Assembly (NCBI RefSeq): GCF_000013005.1 | Contig: NC_007722.1 | Coordinates: 1,989,501 to 2,053,500, forward strand | Direction of reading: 5' to 3' | From: Erythrobacter litoralis HTCC2594 | Lineage (GTDB): Bacteria > Pseudomonadota > Alphaproteobacteria > Sphingomonadales > Sphingomonadaceae | Length of the DNA stretch: 64,000 nt | Part shown: positions 1 through 8,616 of the stretch, piece by piece | Numbering within the stretch: position 1 is the stretch's first letter | Layout of the letters: each line of letters starts with the position of its first letter | Made by a program: the position numbers and the translations under genes | Notes under the pieces: model-generated | Told to the model about the DNA's origin: nothing | Databases searched by the model: none | Seen by the model: only the letters and a program-made list of their open reading frames with translations

Positions 1-311
1 AGCGCCGCGAATTCCGCCGTGTCGAGCATTCCGTCGCCATTGCGGTCGAGCTGCGCAAACACGCGCTGGTTCTGCCGCAGGGCTTCGGCCTGCGCCGCCT
101 GCTGCTGCGAGGCGATGATTTCCGCAGCGACGACCATGCCGTTATTGTCCCCGTCGAGCCGCTGGAACTGGGCATCCATCTGCGCGATAAAGGTCGCCCG
201 GTCGAGCGCTTGCCCCGGTGACGGGGCGGCTTCCTGCGCCGACGCCGTACCGGCCAAGGCCAAAGCGACACATGCCGCAGTCACTGAAAGTGTTGCCCGA
301 TTCAAACGCAT
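1..311 (-). CDS. Exported EF-hand protein (3' end outside window)
   Basis: Reading the minus strand from the ATG at 311 gives a hydrophobic leader ending around ALAGTASAQE, a typical Sec signal peptide. Two acidic loops follow: DGDNNGMVVAAE near residue 50 and DRNGDGMLDTAE near residue 92. Both have the D-x-[DN]-x-[DN]-G spacing of EF-hand calcium loops, so the product is probably a periplasmic calcium-binding protein. The frame is still open at position 1, so only about 103 residues are present and the C-terminus is unknown. The partner or role cannot be told from here. Confidence 0.75.
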   Translation of the reverse strand, partial: MRLNRATLSVTAACVALALAGTASAQEAAPSPGQALDRATFIAQMDAQFQRLDGDNNGMVVAAEIIASQQQAAQAEALRQNQRVFAQLDRNGDGMLDTAEFAA

Positions 312-374
312 CTATTCATCCTCGATCCTGTTGCCACCCGAGCCAAGGCGATAGCGCCTGCTGGGTCAAGGGGC

Positions 375-569
375 TCAGGTGAAGTCCAGCCCCTTAAACT
401 CGCCTGAACTGCGCCACGCCGCGATATAAGTGGAGAAAGCGGGTGCGCCGCCGGAGTGCCCGACACTGTACCTGTCGCGATCGCGCAAGCGCTTGTCGCT
501 CTCCTCGGCATATCCGGCCTACAGCGCATCCTCGTCGATGGTGCCGAAATCCGGTGCTCTTCTCGCCAT
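375..569 (-). pseudogene. Decayed flavin/Baeyer-Villiger monooxygenase remnant (internally deleted)
   Basis: From an ATG at 569 the frame reads MARRAPDFGTIDEDAL, then TAG, then AGYAEESDKRLRDRDRY and a tail ending STYIAAWRSSGEFKGLDFT before TGA. The first part resembles the extreme N-terminus of sphingomonad Baeyer-Villiger monooxygenases (…DALRAKYxEERDKRLR…). The tail resembles the conserved C-terminal end of the same family (…YIxxWRxSGxFxGLEF…). The FAD- and NADP-binding core of roughly 500 residues is absent, so this looks like a gene with a large internal deletion plus a nonsense codon. The family match is from memory of the consensus. A flavin monooxygenase of a related superfamily survives at 4000-5382. 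Confidence 0.35.
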
Positions 570-646
570 GACCGCTGTCTCCTCACAAACAGGGTGACAC
601 ATTCGTCTCTCTATGCAACCTTTTGTGTCGGAGAGAGGAGAACCCC

Positions 647-1885
647 ATGGCCACTGCCGCCACGGATGCGAGGGCTATCGCGCCGGTCGATGTCAGCCGC
701 GAAGCGCTCTATGTCGAAAATCGCTGGCACGAGCCCTTCGCGCAACTGCGCCGCGAGATGCCGGTCAGCTGGACGCCCGAAAGCCCCTACGGCCCCTATT
801 GGTCGGTCGTGACGCACGAACTGGTGAGCAAGGTCGAGCTCGATACCGAGACCTTCTCCTCCAGTTGGGAGCGCGGCAATATCACTATCGCCGACCCGGC
901 GCCCGAAACCAACCTGCCCAATTTCATCGCCGCAGACCCGCCGCTGCACACCGCGCAGCGCAAGGTCATCCAGCCGGCCTTCGCGCCAAGCCAGATGCGG
1001 ATTCGCGAACAGCAGGTGCGCGAGCGCTGCGCTTACCTGCTCGACAAGGTGCCGGTGGGCGAGACGTTCGATTGGGTCACCGAAGTCTCGATACCGCAGA
1101 CGATGGGCATGCTGTGCATCATCTTCGGCATGGACCCCGATGCCGAGAGCGAGGATCTCAAGCGCTGGTCGGATTTTGCCAGCGGGGTGGGCGAGAACAG
1201 CCAGACCGAGGAATACCGAGCCGAGTGGCTCACCCAGATGCACGCCATGCTCGCGCGCTTCGACCAGTTGCTCGACGAGCGGCGGCAAGCCGAGCCGGGC
1301 GATGATTTGCTCAGCCGGATGGTGCACTCGGAAGCCATGGGCAATCTTTTGCCGATGGAGCGGCTGGCCAATCTCGCCCTGTTGTTGGTCGGCGGCAACG
1401 ACACGACGCGCAATTCGGCCAGCGCCATCGTGCGCGGGTTCGATATGTATCCCGAACAGCTCGACGTGCTGTATGGCGACGCCTCGCTGATCCCCAATGC
1501 GGCGCAGGAAGTGATCCGCTGGCAGTCTCCCGTGCTGCACATGCGGCGCACGACGACCCGCGATACCGAGCTCGCCGGGCAGCATATTCCCGAGGGCGAG
1601 AAGGTCGTGCTGTGGTATATTTCCGCCAATCGCGACGAGGCGGTCTTCGAGGATGCCGACCGTTTCGATGTCGCGCGCGCCAATGCGCGGCGGCACCTCG
1701 CCTTCGGCCACGGCATCCACCGCTGCGTCGGCGCGCGGCTGGCGGAAATCCAGATCGGCACCTTGATCGAGGAGATCGTGGGTCGCGGCTGGCGGATCGT
1801 CCCGCAAGGCGAACCGACGCGGCAGGCGAGCCCGTTCCTGCGCGGATTTACGTCGATGCCGGTGAAGATAGAGCGGCGGGGCTGA
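647..1885 (+). CDS. Cytochrome P450, CYP153-like hydroxylase
   Basis: A 412-residue soluble P450. The I-helix oxygen-activation motif GGNDTT lies near residues 249-254, the K-helix ExxR appears as EVIRW near 287, and the heme-thiolate loop FGHGIHRCVGARLAE lies near 353 with Cys as iron ligand. The segments YGPYWSVV, FSSSWERGNITI and HMRRTTTRDTEL closely follow CYP153 alkane/fatty-acid omega-hydroxylases, which need a ferredoxin and a ferredoxin reductase; neither is visible nearby. The ATG at 647 is chosen because GAGAGAGGAG sits just upstream at 631-640; an in-frame start at 623 lacks one. It is followed at 4 bp by the GST-like gene, so it probably heads an oxidative operon. The natural substrate is unknown. 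Confidence 0.85.
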   Translation: MATAATDARAIAPVDVSREALYVENRWHEPFAQLRREMPVSWTPESPYGPYWSVVTHELVSKVELDTETFSSSWERGNITIADPAPETNLPNFIAADPPLHTAQRKVIQPAFAPSQMRIREQQVRERCAYLLDKVPVGETFDWVTEVSIPQTMGMLCIIFGMDPDAESEDLKRWSDFASGVGENSQTEEYRAEWLTQMHAMLARFDQLLDERRQAEPGDDLLSRMVHSEAMGNLLPMERLANLALLLVGGNDTTRNSASAIVRGFDMYPEQLDVLYGDASLIPNAAQEVIRWQSPVLHMRRTTTRDTELAGQHIPEGEKVVLWYISANRDEAVFEDADRFDVARANARRHLAFGHGIHRCVGARLAEIQIGTLIEEIVGRGWRIVPQGEPTRQASPFLRGFTSMPVKIERRG

Positions 1886-1888
1886 GCG

Positions 1889-2872
1889 GTGTCCTACAGG
1901 CTCTACGGCGCGCTCGCTTCGCCCTATTCGATCAAGATGCGCGCCGTGCTGCGTTATCGCCGGATCGTCCACACCTGGCATGATGGGCCCGAGCGGCAGG
2001 AAGCGCTGAACCAGGTGCGCGCGCCCGTCATCCCGGTGCTGCGGTTTCCCGACGGGCGCTACGCCAACGATTCCACGCCGCTGATCTACGAGCTGGAAAG
2101 CCTGCATTCCGAGCGCGGTATCGTGCCGCCCGATCCTGCCATGGCCTTCCTCGCCCACCTGATCGAGGATTTCGCCGATGAATGGCTGACCAAGGCGATG
2201 TTCGGGTTTCGCTGGCTGGCCGAGGTCGACCAGGTCCAGATGAGCCGCTGGCTCGCCTTCGACATGATGCATGGCGGCGGGCTGGAGGCGAGCCAGGCCG
2301 CGGCCGAAGCGTTCCGCGCGCGGCAGGTCGGACGGATGGCGATCGTCGGCTGTACCGAGGCAAACTTCCCGCTGATCGAGGCGTCGAAGCGGGTCGTGCT
2401 GCGCGCGCTGGAAGCACACGTAACGGACAGCTTCTTCCTGTTCGGCACGCGGCCGAGCCTCGCCGAATTCGCGCTGCTGGGGCAGCTCTCGCAGCTCGCC
2501 ACCGACCCGACGCCGCAGGCGATGATGCGCGGCGATTTTCCCTATACCTACCGCTGGCTGGAACATCTGGACGACCTGTCGGGGGTGGAAGGCGCCTGGG
2601 CGGGCGAGCCGGCCGCAGCGGCGCTCCAGGTCGCCCGCGCCGCTGGGGAAGTTTATGCGCCTTTCCTTGCTGCCAATGCGGCGGCGCTGGAGGCGGGCGA
2701 GAGCGAGTTCAGCTTCACCGCAATGGACAAGCCCTATTCGCAGGGCACCTTCAAATACCAGGCCAAGTGCCTCGCCGATCTGCGCGCGCGCTACGCCGCG
2801 CTTGGCACCGAGGACAGAGCCCGCGCCGCCGACTGGATCGGCCCGGCGTGGACCGACTTGCTGGATTCCTAG
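1889..2872 (+). CDS. Glutathione S-transferase-like protein
   Basis: 327 residues from a GTG start only 4 nt after the P450 stop, suggesting translational coupling. The first ~80 residues match a GST N-terminal thioredoxin fold ([21 protein letters not shown], then [25 protein letters not shown] with the cis-Pro and the D-S glutathione-contact pair). The rest is a long helical C-terminal domain, making it larger than the usual 200-230 residue GST. Possible roles are conjugating or isomerising an oxidised product of the neighbouring P450; this is inference from position. There is no signal peptide, so it is cytoplasmic. Confidence 0.7.
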   Translation: MSYRLYGALASPYSIKMRAVLRYRRIVHTWHDGPERQEALNQVRAPVIPVLRFPDGRYANDSTPLIYELESLHSERGIVPPDPAMAFLAHLIEDFADEWLTKAMFGFRWLAEVDQVQMSRWLAFDMMHGGGLEASQAAAEAFRARQVGRMAIVGCTEANFPLIEASKRVVLRALEAHVTDSFFLFGTRPSLAEFALLGQLSQLATDPTPQAMMRGDFPYTYRWLEHLDDLSGVEGAWAGEPAAAALQVARAAGEVYAPFLAANAAALEAGESEFSFTAMDKPYSQGTFKYQAKCLADLRARYAALGTEDRARAADWIGPAWTDLLDS

Positions 2873-2884
2873 GAGAGACCGAGA

Positions 2885-4003
2885 ATGCCCTTCCGCATGA
2901 CCGAGATGGTGGGATGCGAGTTTCCGCTCTTTGCCTTTTCGCATTGCCGCGACGTCGTCGCAGCGGTCAGCCGCGCGGGCGGCTTCGGGGTTGTCGGCGC
3001 GGTCAGTTCGACGCCCGAGCAGCTCGAACAGGAGCTGTCGTGGATCGACGACCATGTCGAGGGCAAGCCCTATGGCGTAGATGTCCTGATCCCCGAGGTG
3101 CAGGCAGTGAAAATGGACATCACTGCCGACCAAATCATCGCGCAAATCCCCGAGAAATACCGCGACTTCACCCGCGCGATCCTGCGCGAGGCGGGTATCT
3201 CGGAAGAGGGCGCCAATTTGCACGGCGGCTCGCAGCGGCCCAACACCTCGCTGGGTCAGGAATTGCTGGAGGTGAGCTTCAACCACCCTGTCCGCCTGAT
3301 CGCCAATGCGCTGGGCACCGCGCCGCCGGAGATGATCGAGGCGGGCAAGGAGCATGGCATTCCGGTCGCCGCGCTGGTCGGGGCGAAGGAGCATGCGATG
3401 AAGCAGATCAAGGCCGGGGTCGACATCATCGTCGCGCAGGGCGGCGAAGGCGGCGGGCATTGCGGCGAGGTATCGACCGTCGTGCTGATCCCCGAAGTGC
3501 TCGACGCGATTGCCGAGGCCGGCGCGGACATCCCGGTGCTGGCGGCAGGCGGCATCATGGACGGGCGGCAGATGGCCGGGATGATGGCGATGGGCGCCGA
3601 CGGCGCGTGGTGTGGCAGCGTCTGGCTGGCGACCAGCGAGGCGGAAACGACCGAGGTCTTCCGCGAGAAGATGATCGCCGCCACCAGCCGCGATACGGTC
3701 CGCTCCAAGCACCGCACCGGTAAATACTCTCGCCAGCTACGCAGCGAATGGCATCGCAAATGGGAGGAGGCCGAGATTCCCGCCCTGCCCATGCCGCTGA
3801 TGATGCTGCTTTCCGAGCCGACCTTGCGCGCGATCGACCAGGCCAGCCTCAATGGCAATCGCGCAGCGCAGGAACTGGCGACCTATTTCGTCGGCCAAGG
3901 CGTCGGCATGGTCAGGGAGCAGCGCGGCGCGGGGCAGGTGGTGCAGGACTTCAAGGAAGACTTCGCCGCCAGCTACGAGCGGATGATGGGATTGCTCGAA
4001 TGA
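2885..4003 (+). CDS. NAD(P)H-dependent flavin oxidoreductase / nitronate monooxygenase family
   Basis: 372 residues forming an FMN-binding TIM barrel of the 2-nitropropane dioxygenase / nitronate monooxygenase superfamily. Diagnostic stretches are FSHCRDVVAAVSRAGGFGVVGA at the N-terminus, QGGEGGGHCGE near residue 185 (phosphate-binding Gly-rich loop with the family His) and PVLAAGGIMDGRQMAGMMAMGA. GGAGAG 8-13 nt upstream serves as ribosome-binding site. The stop overlaps the start of the next monooxygenase by 4 nt (ATGA). In similar clusters such proteins act as flavin-dependent oxidoreductases or enoyl reductases, so the nitronate substrate should not be assumed. Confidence 0.75.
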   Translation: MPFRMTEMVGCEFPLFAFSHCRDVVAAVSRAGGFGVVGAVSSTPEQLEQELSWIDDHVEGKPYGVDVLIPEVQAVKMDITADQIIAQIPEKYRDFTRAILREAGISEEGANLHGGSQRPNTSLGQELLEVSFNHPVRLIANALGTAPPEMIEAGKEHGIPVAALVGAKEHAMKQIKAGVDIIVAQGGEGGGHCGEVSTVVLIPEVLDAIAEAGADIPVLAAGGIMDGRQMAGMMAMGADGAWCGSVWLATSEAETTEVFREKMIAATSRDTVRSKHRTGKYSRQLRSEWHRKWEEAEIPALPMPLMMLLSEPTLRAIDQASLNGNRAAQELATYFVGQGVGMVREQRGAGQVVQDFKEDFAASYERMMGLLE

Positions 4004-5382
4004 ATGAACTGGGAGACGACGGGTTTTTGCCGCGCGTCTGTATCATCGGGGCGGGCTGCAGTGGCTTCACCACCGCCAAGCGCCTGCAGGATTACGGCAT
4101 CCCCTTCGATGTGTTCGAGGCGTCGGACGATATCGGCGGCAATTGGTACTACAAGAACCCCAACGGCATGTCGGCCTGTTACCAAAGCCTGCATATCGAC
4201 ACGTCCAAATGGCGGCTGGCGTTCGAGGATTATCCGGTGCGCGAAAACTGGCCCGATTTCCCCAGCCACGCACAGTTGCTCCAGTATTTCCATGATTACG
4301 TCGATCATTTCGGCCTGCGCAAGCACATCCGGTTCAATACGCGCGTGGAGAAAGCGCGGCGGCGGCCCGAGGGCGGCTGGGACATCACGCTGTCGGACGG
4401 CGAGACCCGGCGCTACGACGCACTCGCCGTCGCCAACGGCCACCACTGGGCGGCCCGCATCCCGGACTATCCCGGCGAATTTACGGGCGAGCAAATCCAC
4501 AGCCACGCCTATTCGACCCCGACCGACCCGGTCGACTGCACCGGCAAGCGCGTGCTGGTGGTCGGCATGGGTAACAGCTCGATGGATATCTCCAGCGAGC
4601 TCGCCCAGCGGACCGTGGCCAGCAAGCTGTTCGTCTCGGCGCGGCGCGGGGTCTGGGTGTTCCCGAAATATATCGGCGGCCAGCCGTCCGACAAGAACCC
4701 GGCCCCCGCCTGGATGCCGCGCTGGATGCGGCAGAAGGTGGGCGAGCGGATCATGCGCAAACTGCTCGGCAAAATGAGCGATTACGGCCTGCCGGAACCC
4801 GACCACGGCATGTTCGCCAACCATCCCAGTGTCTCTGGCGAATTTCTTGTGCGCGCGGGTTCAGGCGATCTCACCATGAAGCCAGGAATCGAGAGCCTCG
4901 ATGGCGATGGCGTGGTGTTTGCCGACGGCAGCCGGGAGCAGGTCGATGTCATCGTCTGGGCGACCGGTTACGACATCCGCTTTCCCTTCTTCGACGACCC
5001 GGCCTTCACCGCCGACGCAAACAACCGCCCACCGCCACTGTTCAAGCGGATCATGAAACCCGACGTACCCGACCTATTTTATATGGGACTGGCCCAGCCG
5101 TTGCCGACACTGGTCAATTTCGCCGAGCAGCAGAGCAAGCTCGTGGGCGCCTATCTGGCCGGCCGGTATGCTCCGCCTTCGCCCGAGGAGATGCACCGCA
5201 TCATTGCCAAGGACGAGCAGTTCAACACCGGGCAGTTCTACACGTCGCGCCGACACACGATCCAGCTCGAGTTTGATCCCTATGTCCGCGATCTGGCGAA
5301 GGAACTGAAGGCCGGGGCCAAGCGCGCGGCGGCGCAAGGCCATGCCCTGCCCGTCGAACTGCGAGCGGTGGAGCCGGCCTGA
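4000..5382 (+). CDS. Flavin-containing monooxygenase (class B FMO)
   Basis: 460 residues. An FAD-binding GxGxxG (GAGCSG) lies near residue 17, the FMO signature FxGxxxHSxxY (EFTGEQIHSHAY) near 160, an NADPH-binding GMGNSS near 188, and the ATGY-like WATGYDIRF near 325. Together these define a class B flavoprotein monooxygenase of the FMO type (N/S- or Baeyer-Villiger oxygenation). Translation begins at an ATG overlapping the previous stop (ATGA, 4000-4003), so it is the distal gene of a P450-GST-NMO-FMO operon. The convergent thioesterase gene ends 3 bp after its stop. The substrate cannot be deduced. Confidence 0.82.
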   Translation: MNELGDDGFLPRVCIIGAGCSGFTTAKRLQDYGIPFDVFEASDDIGGNWYYKNPNGMSACYQSLHIDTSKWRLAFEDYPVRENWPDFPSHAQLLQYFHDYVDHFGLRKHIRFNTRVEKARRRPEGGWDITLSDGETRRYDALAVANGHHWAARIPDYPGEFTGEQIHSHAYSTPTDPVDCTGKRVLVVGMGNSSMDISSELAQRTVASKLFVSARRGVWVFPKYIGGQPSDKNPAPAWMPRWMRQKVGERIMRKLLGKMSDYGLPEPDHGMFANHPSVSGEFLVRAGSGDLTMKPGIESLDGDGVVFADGSREQVDVIVWATGYDIRFPFFDDPAFTADANNRPPPLFKRIMKPDVPDLFYMGLAQPLPTLVNFAEQQSKLVGAYLAGRYAPPSPEEMHRIIAKDEQFNTGQFYTSRRHTIQLEFDPYVRDLAKELKAGAKRAAAQGHALPVELRAVEPA

Positions 5383-5385
5383 GCC

Positions 5386-5832
5386 CTACTTCTGCTCGAT
5401 GGCAATCACCGCCATCGTCAGGCGGGAAATGCACACCAGCTTGCCCTGTTCGTTGACGATGCGGATCTGCCAGATCTGCGTGGTGCGGCCGATGTTCACC
5501 GGGCTGGCGGTGGCATAGACATATTGGTCATAGGCCGGGCGCACGTGGTTGGCGTTGATCTCCATCCCGACAGTGGCGAATTTTGCGCGATCGACGGTGA
5601 GCGAGGCGGCGACAGAGCCGACCGTCTCCGCCAGCGCGACCGAAGCGCCGCCGTGCAACCGGCCATAAGGCTGTTTGGTCCGCCGATCGACCGGCATGCG
5701 CGCGGTGATCGTATCGCTCGAAACCTCGACGAACTCGATCCCCAGATGGCCGGGCATACAATCGTCGCCGCCCGAGCCGAGGTCCGCCAAGCGCGGCAGC
5801 GTGCCGCCCCACCAGATGATGTCATTGTTCAT
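5386..5832 (-). CDS. PaaI/YdiI-type hotdog-fold thioesterase
   Basis: 148 residues with the hotdog signature GRLHGGASVALAETVGSVAA near residues 57-76, where the HGG-x-S-x(5)-E pattern carries the active-site region. Related family members hydrolyse aromatic or short acyl-CoA thioesters such as hydroxyphenylacetyl-CoA or DHNA-CoA. It is single-domain and cytoplasmic, expected to be a tetramer. It faces the FMO gene tail-to-tail, so it is transcribed separately from the oxidative operon even though the two may act on related substrates. Specificity is not deducible. Confidence 0.8.
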   Translation of the reverse strand: MNNDIIWWGGTLPRLADLGSGGDDCMPGHLGIEFVEVSSDTITARMPVDRRTKQPYGRLHGGASVALAETVGSVAASLTVDRAKFATVGMEINANHVRPAYDQYVYATASPVNIGRTTQIWQIRIVNEQGKLVCISRLTMAVIAIEQK

Positions 5833-5934
5833 GCGGCCCTCTTGGCCCGGTCACCGGTCGCTGTCTATCGCCGGATTACTACACGATACATCATGGTTAC
5901 CGAATGCTTACGATTTCCTGCCATGTTTGTACGT

Positions 5935-7839
5935 ATGAAAGGAATTGCACCGCTTCTTGGCGCGCGCATGGTCGCTGCGCGTTTGCTTGCCGTTCTGGCG
6001 GCGATGCTGCTGGCCGCGCTTTGCGCATCTCCGGCCAAGGCTGCGGATTGCTCAGCAGCCTCGAGCGCCGGGACCGCACCGTCATCGTGGCAGACCTATT
6101 GCTGGCTCGACTTCAGCGCCTATGACGATGCGCAGGCGCGCAGCGCGGGCGGGCAAAACTTCTCCTTCGCGCTCAGCGATGGCTCCGTTCTCAGCTTCAA
6201 CCTGCGCACCACCAGCACAGCCGCCACCGGCGCCGATGCGCGCACGGCTCCCAGCTGGTCCGGTGCAGCGGTCGGCAATTCTGCTTTTCTCGGGATACCG
6301 GGTCGCCCGATCCTCTACATGCTCAACAGCGGATCGAGGGTGCAGTTCAACATCAGCTCAATCGCAGTCACGCCGCCGCCGGGCGTCTCCACGGTGACAA
6401 GCTATGCCTTCGTAGTGGCCGATGGAGAGTCCACCGACAATGCAGAATATCTCGAATACACCACCAATGGCGGCACGTGGCAGCTGCTCGATGAAGTGCC
6501 ACCGATCAGCGGCAGCCAGATGCCGGGCTATACCGGGATCGGTAGTTCCACCTTCCGCGAGACCGGCGATGGCCAGAGCGGGCGGGTCGGAGCCTATATT
6601 GTCGGCTCCGAAAACCCGACCAATGTCACGGCCGAAATGCGTGGCGCGGGCTTGCAAGGCATAATGTTCGCGGTGCGTTTTGCGTCGATCAGCCTGGTAA
6701 AGCAAATCGGCGGCGCACGTGTCACACCCAATGACCAGTTTACCTTCGAGATCCAGTCGACATCCTCTGGCAGCGTGCTTGCGACCGGCACCACTAGCGG
6801 CACCGGCCTGGGCCCGTTCGATGCCGCGGTCCTGACCACTGCGTCAGGCATTCCGCTAACGCTGACAGAGCGCATGGCGGCGGGTAGCAGCAGCGATATC
6901 TCGCAATATCAGTCCAGTCTTACCTGCGTGAATGACAATTCCGGCTCGAGCACAGTCATGCCAACCAATGTTGTCACGACGAGCTATAATTTCGGCTCGC
7001 TGCAGTTTGGCGATACGGTGGCCTGCACATTCACCAACACGCCTTACCCACACCTTACCTTCACGAAAGCGCTTGGGGCCGGCGGACGGGTTTTCGATAC
7101 CGATCAGTTCGGTCTGCGCATCCGCGACCGCACGATCGGCACCAACCTGATCCAGACCGACACGGAGGGGACCGGATCGAGCTTCACCGTCGACAGCACG
7201 GGGCCGACCCAGGTCACCGCCGGCAACACTATCCGCGCCATCGAAGTTGCGCGCGGCACGACCAATCTGGCAAACTATACCGAGGCCACGATCTGCACCA
7301 ATGCCAATGCGTCTTCCGGCACCACCATGCCCAGCGGCGGTCGACGGGTCGACATGGTGCTCCAGCTAGGCGATGTCGTCACTTGCATTGTTACCAACAC
7401 CCGCGATGAGCAAGTGGTGCAGCTGATCGTCGAGAAGTCCTCGGCCATCATCTCGGATCCGGTCGATGCCAGCGACCCGATGGCCATCCCGGGCGCGATC
7501 GTCGAATACACGGTTGAAGTGCGCAACGAGGGCAACTCAGAGGTCGATATGGACACGCTCGACGTGCTCGATATCGTGCCCGCGGAGATGGCATACGACA
7601 CTGCAACCGGCCTGACCCTCAGTGAGGGCACAACGCCGAGCGGCCTCGACACCTTCGACACCGCGACCATGGTCAGCTTCTCGCAAAGCACCGACGGCGC
7701 TGCACCCTATGACTATGTCCCGGCCGGTTTCGACACGGCACTGACCGGCATCCGCGTAATGCCGACAGGAACAATGGCGGCCTCGGACGGGACCAACCAT
7801 CCGAGCTTCACCGTCACCTATCGCATGCGCATCGAGTAG
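5935..7839 (+). CDS. Secreted multi-domain surface protein with SpaA/DUF11-like repeats
   Basis: About 634 residues. The start is uncertain: ATGs at 5893, 5923, 5935 and 5968 all share the frame and none has a strong Shine-Dalgarno. All precede a clear signal peptide ending ALCASPAKA|ADC. The mature part begins with a Trp/Tyr-rich adhesin-like domain (~40-250). Two tandem prealbumin-like modules follow (~250-500), each ending in a paired-Cys motif (LTCVN…VACTFTNT and ICTNA…VTCIVTNT), then a DUF11-type beta domain (GAIVEYTVEVRNEGNSEVDMD) near the C-terminus. There is no LPXTG or obvious membrane anchor, so it is probably secreted or surface-attached. Codon use is less GC-extreme than its neighbours. 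Function unknown. Confidence 0.7.
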   Translation: MKGIAPLLGARMVAARLLAVLAAMLLAALCASPAKAADCSAASSAGTAPSSWQTYCWLDFSAYDDAQARSAGGQNFSFALSDGSVLSFNLRTTSTAATGADARTAPSWSGAAVGNSAFLGIPGRPILYMLNSGSRVQFNISSIAVTPPPGVSTVTSYAFVVADGESTDNAEYLEYTTNGGTWQLLDEVPPISGSQMPGYTGIGSSTFRETGDGQSGRVGAYIVGSENPTNVTAEMRGAGLQGIMFAVRFASISLVKQIGGARVTPNDQFTFEIQSTSSGSVLATGTTSGTGLGPFDAAVLTTASGIPLTLTERMAAGSSSDISQYQSSLTCVNDNSGSSTVMPTNVVTTSYNFGSLQFGDTVACTFTNTPYPHLTFTKALGAGGRVFDTDQFGLRIRDRTIGTNLIQTDTEGTGSSFTVDSTGPTQVTAGNTIRAIEVARGTTNLANYTEATICTNANASSGTTMPSGGRRVDMVLQLGDVVTCIVTNTRDEQVVQLIVEKSSAIISDPVDASDPMAIPGAIVEYTVEVRNEGNSEVDMDTLDVLDIVPAEMAYDTATGLTLSEGTTPSGLDTFDTATMVSFSQSTDGAAPYDYVPAGFDTALTGIRVMPTGTMAASDGTNHPSFTVTYRMRIE

Positions 7840-7906
7840 CGCGGACCAGCCGGGATACCCAAGGGCGAAGGGCTCAACGATACCGCCGACCGCGCGACCG
7901 GATTCG

Positions 7907-8092
7907 ATGCTGCGGCTGCTCGAGGTAGACGATCTTGCGACCCTGCCCGCGCGGATCGGGCCGTTCGACCGCAAGCTGTTCGAAGGCCTTTACGCGATCG
8001 ACGACAATGCCAGACTGGCGCTGTTCCAGCGCGGCAGGCTCGCCGAGCATATCAAGAACGCGAAGACGCGTAGCGCTGCTGAGGAGGAGTGA
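7907..8092 (+). CDS. Small hypothetical ORF
   Basis: A 61-codon frame whose translation (…RIGPFDRKLFEGLYAIDDN…) has protein-like composition with a charged helical tail ending AAEEE. No convincing ribosome-binding site precedes it. It overlaps the 3' end of the receiver-like gene on the other strand by 41 bp. It could be a real small protein, the end of a decayed gene downstream of the surface protein, or chance. Confidence 0.22.
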   Translation: MLRLLEVDDLATLPARIGPFDRKLFEGLYAIDDNARLALFQRGRLAEHIKNAKTRSAAEEE

Positions 8093-8519
8093 CCTCCCTC
8101 CGGACCGCCCACCGCGCCAGCTTGCGGCCGGGGCGATGCATCCAGAAGTCGCGCAAGGTGCAGACGAGTTCGTCATAGGAGCGGCTGTCGGTCGGGCGCG
8201 GCAGCCTCGCGGCGACGGGATGCGAGATCGGAAGGATCGTGGTTTTACCGTGGGCGGGATCGTGTAGCGCGATCAGCGGAGGACTGTCTCTGCCGAAGCG
8301 CGATTCAAGCGCCGCGCCGATACGGGAAAGGTCATCGCGGCCCGGTTCGTCGAAGGCGACGATCACCCCATAGTCTCGGCCATAGCCCAGCCAGGCAACG
8401 GCCGTCCGTGCGTCCGGCGCGACCACCAGCCTGCCTTCGCACCCGACATGGCGGCAGGCACGCTGGAACAGGGCGACATCGACGGGGTTGCCGTCGATCA
8501 GCAGGATTGCGGGTTTCAT
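8052..8519 (-). CDS. Degenerate response-regulator receiver-like protein
   Basis: 155 residues with the layout of a stand-alone CheY/Rcp1-type receiver: beta-1 PAILLIDGNPVDVALFQRA at the N-terminus, a central VIVAFDEPGRDD, and a C-terminal LPRPTDSRSYDELVCTLRDFW resembling the usual …KPxxxxELxxTxxxL… end. The N-terminal acidic pair is reduced to D-G, the phospho-acceptor loop is shortened (FDEPG instead of LDxxxPG), and the conserved Lys before Pro is Arg. It is therefore probably not phosphorylated conventionally. No histidine kinase lies nearby. The family assignment is by pattern only. Confidence 0.55.
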   Translation of the reverse strand: MKPAILLIDGNPVDVALFQRACRHVGCEGRLVVAPDARTAVAWLGYGRDYGVIVAFDEPGRDDLSRIGAALESRFGRDSPPLIALHDPAHGKTTILPISHPVAARLPRPTDSRSYDELVCTLRDFWMHRPGRKLARWAVRREVTPPQQRYASSRS

Positions 8520-8616
8520 TGTCGGCTCGGGCGCTGCAGGTCTGGGGATCCTTTCGGTCGTCCATCCTGCCAGCGCCGCGATGCCGTCGCTTTGCCCTGT
8601 GGCTAGGGATTAGCCC

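Noticed and set aside
611..3712. Very long open frame antisense to the P450, GST-like and NMO genes (about 1,030 codons)
   Set aside because: The plus-strand genes have clear family motifs, ribosome-binding sites and coupled starts. The antisense frame has Arg/His/Asp-rich composition typical of a GC-rich codon shadow and no domain.
7840..8051. C-terminal continuation of the DUF11 protein after the stop at 7839
   Set aside because: Read-through in the same frame becomes Arg-rich without beta-sandwich character; the ending FTVTYRMRIE is a natural end for such domains.
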